A stretch of 64,000 bases of DNA, taken from the NCBI GenBank assembly GCA_020736575.1, contig JAGPYM010000016.1, positions 806,001 to 870,000 of the forward strand, written 5' to 3'. Made by a program: the position numbers and the translations under genes. Below the pieces are notes generated by a model. The model saw nothing but the letters and a program-made list of their open reading frames with translations. It did no database searches and had not been told where the DNA came from. Position 1 is the first letter of the stretch. Every line of letters begins with the position of its first letter. The stretch comes from Thelonectria olida (Eukaryota; Ascomycota; Sordariomycetes; Hypocreales; Nectriaceae). Positions 55,001 through 64,000 of this stretch are shown piece by piece.

Positions 55001-56318
55001 GGGAATGGATCATCCCGACACTCTGATCAGCACTTACAACTTAGCCCGCAGCTTCCAAATTTCTGGTAGGCACAGAGAGTCAGAACAATTGCAGCTCCGA
55101 GTCTTAGCAGCCCGCAAACGGGTCTTGGGGGAACATCATCTCGACACCATTATTGGCAAGCATAACCTGGCCTGGCTCTACCAAGAGACTGGCCGGTATA
55201 AAGAAGCCGAGGAGTTGTTGCTCGAAGTTCTCGAGGCCAAAAATGAACTTCTAGGAGAGGGTCACCCCGAAACGATCACAAGCAACGACACTCTGGCTAT
55301 TGTCTACCTCGAGCAAGGCCGGCTGGACGAAGCAGAAAGGCTGATGCTCAAGGTTGTGGAGAACAACAGCAAGCTATACTCGAAAGAGCACCCTGACCTT
55401 CTGTTAAGTTTGAATAATCTGGGATCCATCTACGCGAAGCAAGGCCGGCTAAAGGAGGCAGAAGAATTGCAGCAGCGAGTCCTTGACACCAGAACGAGAA
55501 CTATAGGATTAGACCACCACGAAACCCTGACTACAATGAACAACCTTGCGGCGAATTTTAACCTGCAAGGCAGAAAGGAGGAGGCTATCGAGCTAATGAG
55601 GAAATGCCTATCTTTGCGCGAGAAGCTTCTTGGCCCAAATCATCCTTACACTCAAGATTCTCGGATCGACTTGGGGAATTGGGAGGGGCACCAATGGACG
55701 GATTCTGAGAGCAGCGCCACAGACTACGAGCATGGCTCTACTGACGACGAGGGATCCGAGCTTGGAGAGCCATCTCTAGCCAGAGAAAATTCGGACAACC
55801 AAGACGCGCCTAATGACGAGAGGAGACTCGGGGATGAGGAGCCATTGTCGGCCAGAGAAGATTCCGACAACGTAGAGGGATCCGATGGTGAGGAGAGAGC
55901 TGGTGGTATAATACGAGGTGGGGAAGGCGAAGAAGGGGGGCGGGAGAGAGAACACTCTTCCCAGTTGACTGATGACGAAGAGGGAGCAGAGCACGAAGAA
56001 GGGTCTAAGGCCCGGGTGAGGCCCGATAACGGAGATAGTAGAGATGACGAAGAAAGATCAGAGTTGCTCAAAAATGAGGAGGAAGTTCAGGTTCAAGAAG
56101 GGTATGATGAAGGAGAGAGACCTAACGAAGGGGAGACAGTCGATGACGTGGACAGACTTAATGATGGACGAGAAGCGGAAGACGATCACGTAACTCCGAG
56201 AGATGAGATCCGCGATGATGATGAAAGATCTGATGTCGGTGCCCATGCACCTTTCTTCCCGACAAAGGGTGCTGAGGAAGCTGGCGTCAAGGCTCGGCGA
56301 GACCGGGATGAAGTGTGA
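52097..56318 (+). CDS. NLR-type STAND receptor: SesB/SERAC1-like hydrolase, NB-ARC, TPR array, acidic tail
   Basis: Seven exons, 52097-52314, 52374-52599, 52658-52717, 52768-53058, 53114-53279, 53338-53527 and 53585-56318, encode 1294 residues; introns are 50-59 nt. A membrane segment lies at residues 9-27. The alpha/beta-hydrolase effector domain (about 73-310) has VIFVHGLGADP, the nucleophile elbow AHSYGG (Ser160) and LGTPHRG. NB-ARC (about 350-650) has the P-loop GLGGIGKT ending at Thr385, Walker B RWLLAIDNADD near 455 and ILITTRNK. About seven 42-residue kinesin-light-chain-type TPRs span 775-1079. The final 215 residues are Asp/Glu-rich and disordered; a similar acidic insertion lies near 655-690. 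Fungal NLRs of this build act in non-self recognition and regulated cell death; ligand binding by the repeats is thought to trigger NB-ARC oligomerisation. This assignment is by family; the trigger and enzymatic activity are unknown. Confidence 0.9.
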
Positions 56319-56961
56319 TGAAGTTAATCAAGCGAACTAGGGCCGTTGTCCACTCCCTCTTATGACATCAATTGTATACATGACTGGATAGAGGGCAAAC
56401 TCTCGATTGTTCTAAACGAGTCAATTGCGAATCTTAAGATGCCAGAATGCCCGTCGGTCTACGAAGTAGAGATAAAAAGGTTTTCATGAATTGCCGTGAC
56501 GCGCCGATGGGAGCCGGGCGTAGCCGCCTTATTCCCTACTCACCAGCGAGACCAGTCGACACTAGTTGATGAGGCTATCTCGAGTGGATCAAGATAAGGA
56601 CTTCAACGACATGGACACGGGCCGGGACCAGTTTTGAAGGCCGAAGTTTGGGTGTAAGTGAGTCGAGTTGCCAATGAGGTTGTGAATCTTGGTGATAATA
56701 GGGATCCATAGATGAATGGGGCGGCCATGTTGAAGAGCCTTCTCTGACAGGGGGCTTCGGATATTGCTATGTGGTGGTGTTTTGGGACTTGGGAAATGTG
56801 CTATTAGTAGGCGGCTCTGCTGTGAAGTTTTGTTCGAATCATAGTTAAGAATCGTTTTGTATCCGCCTTCTGGCTCTGAACAGTGTTCTGTGGCTTCTGT
56901 ATAGACAAAGACGCGAGAATCAGACTGAACCACCTTATCGACCGAATCGAAGACAACATCC
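56319..56961. other. intergenic, NLR to MFS transporter
   Basis: Non-coding. A 124-codon minus-strand frame at 56589-56963 has no recognisable features and abuts the transporter start. I treat it as chance. Confidence 0.55.
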
Positions 56962-58566
56962 ATGATGAAATCTCAGACTCCCTCTTGGAGTCGAAGCACT
57001 CGGGAGTGTATATCCTTTTCTCCATCAAGATCTGAAACCTTTGATGGCGCTATTGAGCATCAACGGTCCAGTTCCTATGAAACTGCCAACGACGTGACCA
57101 TTTCTGGTCTATCCTCCACCCTTACCCTTACGCAAGACAACGACAGCACACCAGAGACAAACGAAAAGCAGCAAGGTACAACAAGAAGCACGCGGCCGGC
57201 ATCAAACCTAGGCGACATTAAAAAGAGTGGAGTCGAGCAGTCTGAGGATGGGAGGAGTATAAATCCGGGACAACTGGAACTGGGCAATGGTACAACAATC
57301 ACCAGGATTGCTTCGGTCCCAATAGCTGTGGACATTGAAGATGCACTACCAGGCCCTCCTCCTGATGGCGGATTGAGAGCCTGGTGTGTCTGCCTTGCGG
57401 CCCATCTGGTCTTCACCAACACATGGGGATGGGTCAACTCGTTTGGCGTGTTCCAGACCTACTACACAACCCTGCTTGATCGGCCTCCCAGCGACATTTC
57501 TTGGATTGGCTCAGTCACGGTGTTTCTGCTCTTCTTCATCGGCACGCTCACCGGCCGCCTCGTTGACGCGGGCCACTTTCGTCTCGTCTTTGCCGTCGGC
57601 ATCACCTTCCAAGTCGTCGGCGTCCTCGCCGTCTCTGCGTGCAAGCAATACATTCACTTCCTCCTCGCCCAGGGCTTTTGCGTCGGTATCGGCACCGGAT
57701 GTCTGTTCTGTCCCGCGCTCGCTGTGCTATCGACATACTTTGCGAAGCGGCGGGCGTTGGCCATGGGCATCGCGGCTTGTGGCAGCGTCACAGGCGGCCT
57801 CGTGTTTCCATCCCTAGTCAGGCAGCTTCTTCCCAAGATCGGCTTTGCGTGGACCGTCAGGGTGGCGGCGTTTATACAGTTGGGCACGTTGGTGGTAGCG
57901 CTCGTGTTGGTCAAGCAGCGCATCAAGCCAAAGCGGTCGGCGCCCTTGGTCGACCTGTCTGCGTTTGGCGAGCTAGAGTACACCTTTTACACGATCGGGT
58001 GCTTCTTGTCGTACTGGGGCGTGTACTTTGCGTTTTACTACATTGCGTCCTTTTCGCGGGAGGCGTTGGCTGAGCCGTTGGGCTACACGCAGTCGTTGAA
58101 CCTGCTACTCATCCTAAACGGAGTCGGAGTTGTTGGACGGCTCGTGCCGGCGTGGCTGGCGGACCACATCGGCGCTATCAACGTCTTTGTGCCCAACACG
58201 ATCGGGGCGTGCGTCCTCGCCTTCAGCTGGATAGCCGTCAGGGACTCGGAAGGGTTGTACGCGTGGGCCGTTGTGTACGGGCCGTTTGCGGCGGCGATCC
58301 AGAGCCTGTTCCCGACAGGAATATCGCTGCTGACGCAGGACTTGAGCAAGATCGGGGTGCGGATGGGCATGGCTTTCACGATCGTGAGCTTCTCTACGCT
58401 GACGGGCCCGCCGATTGCGGGAGCGATCATTGATGCGCAGGGGGGTGAGTATTGGGGGGCGCAGGTGTTTGCGGGCGTGTCGTTGGCGCTGGGGACCGGG
58501 TTTATGGTGGCGACGAAGGTGGTGAGGATGAGGAGGACGGGGACTGGATGGAGGGCTAAGATTTAG
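56962..58566 (+). CDS. MFS transporter, monocarboxylate-porter (MCT/MCH) family
   Basis: A single exon of 534 codons. A ~125-residue Ser/Thr-rich cytosolic N terminus precedes the MCT signature P-P-D-G-G-L-R-A-W-C-V near residue 134. Twelve hydrophobic segments follow in two halves of six, with the MFS loop RLVDAGHFRLVF after TM2 and a cytosolic loop (KQRIKPKRSAPLVDLSAF) between the halves. GPPIAGAIIDAQGG near the end is also typical. Fungal members are plasma-membrane transporters for monocarboxylates, riboflavin or unknown metabolites. The substrate cannot be read from sequence. A second ATG immediately follows the first, so the start is uncertain by one residue; a shorter start is also possible because the N terminus is poorly conserved in this family. 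Confidence 0.92.
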   Translation: MMKSQTPSWSRSTRECISFSPSRSETFDGAIEHQRSSSYETANDVTISGLSSTLTLTQDNDSTPETNEKQQGTTRSTRPASNLGDIKKSGVEQSEDGRSINPGQLELGNGTTITRIASVPIAVDIEDALPGPPPDGGLRAWCVCLAAHLVFTNTWGWVNSFGVFQTYYTTLLDRPPSDISWIGSVTVFLLFFIGTLTGRLVDAGHFRLVFAVGITFQVVGVLAVSACKQYIHFLLAQGFCVGIGTGCLFCPALAVLSTYFAKRRALAMGIAACGSVTGGLVFPSLVRQLLPKIGFAWTVRVAAFIQLGTLVVALVLVKQRIKPKRSAPLVDLSAFGELEYTFYTIGCFLSYWGVYFAFYYIASFSREALAEPLGYTQSLNLLLILNGVGVVGRLVPAWLADHIGAINVFVPNTIGACVLAFSWIAVRDSEGLYAWAVVYGPFAAAIQSLFPTGISLLTQDLSKIGVRMGMAFTIVSFSTLTGPPIAGAIIDAQGGEYWGAQVFAGVSLALGTGFMVATKVVRMRRTGTGWRAKI

Positions 58567-59490
58567 TTAGAGGACGGATGTTTTATTTGGGATGAAAACA
58601 GTTGGTAACTTGCAACAAATAAACCACATGTTTGGGGCCAGGTAGGTACGGTTGACTGCAGACCTCGGCTGTTATCACACATTCTACTAAGCTAGAGGCA
58701 AGAGAGAGTTAGGAGAAACTAAAATTATTGTATGTATTTGTTTCACTTACCTACCTGTCTTAATACATGCCTACCTAGGCCAAGCAAACACTATTATCTC
58801 GCATCGTAGGGTAGCTACATTCGCACAGCATCCATCCCCTCGACTGAACACTTCGCATCCTACACTAGAGACTATCGGGACACTGCAGACATTCACGACT
58901 CGTCGGGACGGGTCGAGGCATATCAGATGCAAGGCTTTCTCCCTCTCGTTTGTTGGGCCGCTCGTTCCAGCTGCGCCATGCAGGAGGCCGGTCAAGAGGC
59001 CGACTTCGCTAAAGGACTCGTTGGTTATAGGCAACAAGAACCACGTAACACATCTTGATACGTTTATGGTGAGTAATTCTGCATTAGTCAGTTGTCACAA
59101 AAGTGAGCAAATCTACCTAGACACTAGGTTCATGGGGCGGACTTTATGTGACTAGCCCTGGCGAGGCTGCAAGTGCCCATGGACCTTGAGAGGGAGCAAT
59201 CAGAATACTTTAAATGGGCTCGATACGTCGGATCCAGCGAATCGAACAAAAGAGCCTCATGCAAACGCGAGGCAGTCTTTTGCCTTGGAAGGAGCCTACC
59301 ACGTGCGTGTCTGGCAGGCAGTTGGCACTTCGTCAAATGGGAAATGCAAAAGTGGCAGACAACTGGCGAATGAGGACGAATGAGGCGACGACGTTATATT
59401 TGTTTGTTTCGTTCCTCTTCTTAGAATATCTCTTCATCCCTCCTTCCCCCAAAATCCTCCCTTCTTTATCCTCACTCACACTCAGCAAGA
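58567..59490. other. intergenic, MFS to giant-protein gene
   Basis: Non-coding. It contains the short direct repeats acctacct/gcctacctagg near 58750-58785 and a CT-rich leader (ccctccttcccccaaaatcctcc) before the next start codon. No gene was found. Confidence 0.55.
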
Positions 59491-62400
59491 ATGGTCAACA
59501 CAGTCCCTCTTGTCAACAAGCCTCCTGCCTTCAGGCACCCGGTCTTGTCCCTGACAGAGGCCCTCTACAACCACCTTGCTTTGCCTCCCCAGCTGCCTCA
59601 CCAGGAAGATCCCAATTTACTCGAGATTGAAGATGCCCTTCTCGACCGAGTCCTCGCGTCTGCCCGATGCATGCGAGACCTACCTGGCAACGAGTGCTTC
59701 TCGGCTTGGGACGCCGTTATCCGCAGTATTCAGGCAGCAAAGACCATAAGTTCCAATGGAAATATCGACCGTCTGATGCTTGCAAGGGATTTGGAGTCCC
59801 TTGGAGAGAAGGACTTCCTTGTTGTCCATGTCCGAAGACAGAACTGTGCCATGTTCATCTATCAGTCTAAAGAGTAAGTCATCTTGTCTCCAACTATTCT
59901 GCTCTACCTCTGACATCAAGTAGCTCCGTTCTTGGCCCGTCTGTCATCTTCGAAGCTTTTGAGGTCTCAGCTCGGAACGAAGACGTCTTGGCTGCCGAAA
60001 ATGCCCTTCAACGGACCTTTCCTGGATGCGCAGTCGCTGTCCCTAGATCAACCTTCCTCGAGGACGGCTTCATTTCCAATCTCGCGACCTTCCTCGAAAA
60101 GGCTTCACGTGAATCTATCAAGGAGTTCTCTGCACACACGTACAAAGCTGGAGCAACCATCTTCGAGTATCGCAACACACCTGAACCTAGCCTGGTCACG
60201 TCCATGCTGATGGCCCTCCTGCAAGAGAACGGACGTCGAATCGCCCCGACCGTGCTGGAGAAAATGGTTAGGGATGATGTCTGTTGGAGAAACGCAAGCA
60301 ATCCTTGGAGACGGCTCCCGTACTGGCTGGTCTTGCGTGTAGCCATTTCTCGACATCTCAGTCTTCGACTAGGTGGTGAGATCGGTCGCGCCGACTACAA
60401 GTTCTTCATTGCCGGTTTTCTTGGAGACTTTCTTTCCAAGATTCAAGGCTCTGACATGAGAATTGATCGCCTCGACTACTTGAAAAAGAAGATCAGTCGC
60501 CGATTAGTCAAACTCGAGGCCGATCGAGCGGGCTCACTAAGTCCCGAATTCGTCTCTCGTGTCGAGTACCTCTTCCATAACTTGGAGCCCACCCTGAAGC
60601 AAAATGTCGAAAACGCTTCGGCATATATCGAAGCTGCTTGGGCTCACCAGAAACTGAGAATGACTAAGTTGATTCCACAAGTCCCTCGCCAAGCAACTCC
60701 GGACGATCTTCGACTCGATTTGCGACTTAGCTACCAATATCTGCAAGATATTCTCAGTGGCTACGCACGCCCAAAAAGACGTGACATCGACGGGGGAAAC
60801 ACCATAAGTGTCGCCCAGGCCGCAAAGGAGTACTTGAACTCCTTCGCCAAAGCTCATTATAGGGTCATCGATATGGAAAAAGCCTGTTCCACCTTCTGTG
60901 ATGAGTCGTCCGCATCCGAGGCCAGTGAAAGCCGAACAATCATCGGACTGGCTTCAAAGAACATCCTGTCGTACATGGGCCATGCTTCCCAGCTTTATGA
61001 ACAAAACCCTCACCTCTTGAGCGCCATGATCATCAATATTATGGAGCTATGGGTCACAATGGACCGCGAAGCCTGTGTCTTGTATCCTCTCTTGCGGGAG
61101 TTTCACCCTGTTTTCCGTCCCGACATGTTGGACGTCTTACTGACGTCTCATTTTGGAGAGATGCAACGAGTACAACGAATCCAAGTCTATCTCCAGGAGA
61201 GAACCAGCGCGTGCGAACGATCCGCCCTGGATATTTTTGCGGATCCTGTGCGAGGAGCATTTGGCCACAGGTTCTACGAAGAATCTACTGAGAGCTCCAA
61301 GCTGAAACAAAGGCACGATTCCATTGAAGAATGGGCAGAGGGTGCCCGCCTTGAGAAGGAGAAGGAGTGGAAAGCCAAGTCCGCCGAGTACGAGACACTG
61401 TCAAAGAATATTGACCGGAGCAAGTGTGTCTATCTCGTCGACGAGGACAACCCGCTTGGCCGTGGATTTCACGATCCTAACTGCTCTCGGTGCTTCATGA
61501 TGAGGCAGCTTTCGAAGATCTGGATCAAGGGGTATGAGCACCCCCTACCCTCGGATCAAGTGATTGCGAAGGCGGTGATTTTTGAGCTTTCATGTCCGAC
61601 AGCCTTTGCTACGTACCGAGACACTACGTGGAGAGTCATCTCGAAGTTAGCACTTCCACCAGCTGAAAACATCGGGAGTCCAAAGTGCACCGTGAGAAAC
61701 TACGACCAGTTGTTCCGATTCTCAAACGAGATCGAGTTGAGCTGCACATTGGCCTCGACTACCAAACCATGTAAGATATTCCCCCGTCCTATTCTGTGAA
61801 CTTTTATCAAACTAACTTACCCGCAGTTCTGCGGACTCACTTTTCGCGCTTGGAATTCCCTGTCGAATGGGAGAGTGGAAGAGACGGTGTCTGCCGCCCG
61901 AATGGCTTGCGACTGTACTTCTTCGACAAAGAAACACAGGCGTGGCCGAGCCGCCGAGGGTTCCAACCGTGTTTCTTGCCTTTAGTCAGATTGGAGATTC
62001 CACAATCCTCCCCATTCTCGAAACTGCTTCAGGACCCTGCCATGACGGAGAGTGTCTATGGCCCTTCTTCGTACGAGATCGTTGCAACAACTGCACGATG
62101 CCCTCCTGGCATCAACGTCCACGAATACTTGGCCTTTCAAACTATGGCGTCTGGAAAGACCCGACGCTGGCTTGCAATCTTGACGGAACTGGGCTCTGCC
62201 AATCTCAACTTTTCGAACGAGGCAACCATGATCCTGTTGGGTCATTTGACTGCCCAATGCGGGCCACAAGAGAAGTCTCACGATCCCCTTCGGGTGATTC
62301 ACACAACATTTCGAGACGAGGCCTTCTGTCAGAAGCTTATCCAGCAGCTGAATCACCGCCTGGATACTCTATCTGCTAACTGGCGCGAAACGCATCTCAT

Positions 62401-64000
62401 GGAAACCGTCATTTCCCTGACCCTGCGGGTTGTGGACTTTGCCAGGGCGGCAAAGCTGGATTCAGTATTCGAAGTCGCCGTTTCTCTTCTCGACCGAGCT
62501 CGACAGATATCCGTTCGATGGTTCACATTGCTTCGCGCCGAAACCTTCAAAGTCACGGATGCGGAAACCGCTCAACGATTCCAACAATATACCTTGTGGG
62601 CAGGATTGCTGTGCAAACAGACATTTGCGCTTTACGACCATTTCCCGATGGTGCTTCATGACGATGCTCTCAAGGCTTTCATACAGAGCAGTGTCATGGT
62701 GCATGATAGCTTGGTCGTCAAGCTTCCTTCCCTCCCCAAGATCCTTCGACATGCCGTGATACGAGACCTGAGACTTTCTTATAGTCTTTGCAAGATGTTC
62801 TCCAATGCCATTGTTCGGAGACCTGACGTTTTCAGGTCATCCTTGAAGGAGCTCTGGCCCGAAGCAGAGGGGTCCGCGAGAAAGTTCTCCCACGTCGCCG
62901 ACGAGAATTTTGGCTGGATATCCTGCCGTGCGAGTGCAGACGAGGAGTCGAATGAGCAGACAGTGTTGTATAATTGTGTGGAAGGAGTGTTGCTAGTGGA
63001 CGGGCGTCCTATGGGAGTGAGTCTTGCCTCCGAATGCTCTGAGGATGATTTCCAGCTGAGACCTAGTCGCTGACATATCTCAAGAAACTTCCTAGTGACC
63101 CTAAGAAGTCATTCATGTTGAATGAGCTTTTTGGAGAGCAAGTACTTCTGACTTATCCATCAGATCGTCCCGGCATGCAGCACAGTAAGTGTCCATGAAC
63201 CTGATTTTGATACCCTATTGATATCTTCTAGCTCTATGCGTGAAGCCAAAGGGCTTCCAAGTTCATGTTGGAGTCATTGCTCAGAAAGAAATGGTGATTA
63301 GAGCTTTCCGATACCCATATTCGCTTCAATTGATTCCACGGGACGCCTTCCGACGTGGCGATGACTCTGACTTGCCAGGACCTCTAATCGACGGTTGTTT
63401 CCACTGGTTGTAGGTTTCACCAAGAGAGCTCATATCATTCAGAAGAGACTACTGACTGAGAACATACAGGAACCTCAGAACCGGGGAAGTGCTCATCAGC
63501 AAGCAACCGTGGCCCTCCCACCCTTTCAAAGGGTACAAGCTGGATCTACATCGCCGATCATGCACGCTTCTGAAGTATCCCAACAACATCAGAACCGTTG
63601 ACAGCGTGGTCAACCCTTACAGTCCACTGTATAACCGCGTGACCCGAATCTTGGACTCATTCGAGTACCGCCGATATGTCATGGTTGTGCAGCCAGGAGG
63701 GCACCGACATCTTCAAGTCGAGCTACCACGACTGCAGATTCTATTCCATGTCAACGCGAAGCTGATGCTACAGTCACCCCAGCTTCAGGTTGAGATCGAT
63801 CCTGACCAAGATGCTGGGACATGGTATGGGTTGCGTAGCAAGCTGGTCTGCAAGAGCATTTCCAACTCTATGCACCAATTCATTCTGGTGCCTCTTGGTG
63901 AACCTGTGGTCAGATCAGATGGATGTCACGTTGAGGCCAGAATTAATCCAAATGGTTCGTATGGGAAATTCATCGTCAACAAAACTCTTGGACGTGTGGA
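59491..64000 (+). CDS. giant DUF6606/DUF3638-type protein, 5' part (truncated by window end)
   Basis: Exons 59491-59873, 59924-61770, 61827-63016, 63085-63184, 63232-63409 and 63470 to the edge give about 1409 codons in frame; five introns are 47-68 nt. The N terminus (LYNHLALPPQLPHQEDPNLL) matches the start of a fungal family of about 3000-residue proteins with DUF6606, DUF3638 and DUF3645. Other family-type blocks are FEVSARNEDVLAAENALQRT, FPGCAVAVP, LGKLP-like MG/KLPSDPKKSFMLNELFG and GCFHWLNLRTGEVLI. Members are predicted cytosolic proteins; a ubiquitin-peptidase-like core has been suggested for the DUF3638 part, which lies beyond this window. No functional claim can be made for the visible half. 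The stop seen after FHWL disappears once the 60-nt intron (GTAGGT...ACAG) is removed. Confidence 0.85.

Noticed and set aside
56589..56963. 124-codon minus-strand frame overlapping the MFS start
   Set aside because: No domain and no start context; overlaps the well-supported transporter promoter and start codon.
63395..63412. TAG after FHWL as the true end of the giant protein
   Set aside because: The stop lies inside a GTAGGT...ACAG intron of 60 nt; removing it restores a frame that stays open to the window end with family-like sequence.

Overview
This window is nuclear DNA of a filamentous ascomycete. The evidence is short introns of about 46-90 nt with GTRNGT-type donors, CTAAC/CTGAC-type branch points and CAG/TAG acceptors. 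Fungal-specific families are also present: a DUF6601-like membrane protein, a DUF7371-like cell-wall protein, a SesB-type NLR and a giant DUF6606/DUF3638-type protein. The overall style (P450, polyQ C2H2 factor, long gene-free regulatory spacers) fits a Sordariomycete, perhaps Hypocreales; the exact genus cannot be read from the sequence. No rRNA, tRNA, CRISPR, bacterial operon or intact transposon was found.

Layout. 1-6.98 kb: no credible gene, several TATA-like motifs and a (GGA)n tract. 6.98-8.66 kb: cytochrome P450. 9.97-12.11 kb (minus): two-finger C2H2 transcription factor with a polyQ tract. 12.1-20.25 kb: long gene-poor stretch ending in a diverged tandem duplication and an orphan membrane reading frame. 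20.6-22.4 kb (minus): seven-TM glycoprotein of a fungal DUF family. 23.5-26.5 kb: COG5 and a fragmin/gelsolin-like protein. 26.5-30.4 kb: gene-poor. 30.4-32.65 kb: ferric reductase. 32.75-34.1 kb (minus): a heavily decayed AtuA-like (acyclic terpene utilisation) pseudogene. 35.7-40.3 kb: secreted EEP-family phosphatase/nuclease, an SDR (minus), a GFA-family zinc protein and an EI24-like membrane protein. 41.36-45.86 kb: a four-exon, about 1450-residue secreted wall protein with collagen-like and adhesin-like repeats. 46.5-47.9 kb: class III aminotransferase. 48.07-49.89 kb (minus): frameshifted TAP-type serine peptidase pseudogene. 50.3-51.46 kb (minus): DUF6601-like membrane protein, divergent from the seven-exon NLR at 52.1-56.3 kb. 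56.96-58.57 kb: MFS monocarboxylate-type transporter. 59.49 kb to the right edge: 5' part of a giant DUF6606-type protein, cut by the window end.

The genes do not form one metabolic pathway. Housekeeping genes (COG5, fragmin, EI24-like) are mixed with accessory ones. The segment with most to offer is 48-58 kb: a dead secreted peptidase, then a divergent pair of a membrane protein and an NLR-type immune/allorecognition receptor (hydrolase, NB-ARC, TPR, acidic tail). All exon structures were assembled by eye from splice motifs and frame continuity, so boundaries could shift by a few bases.
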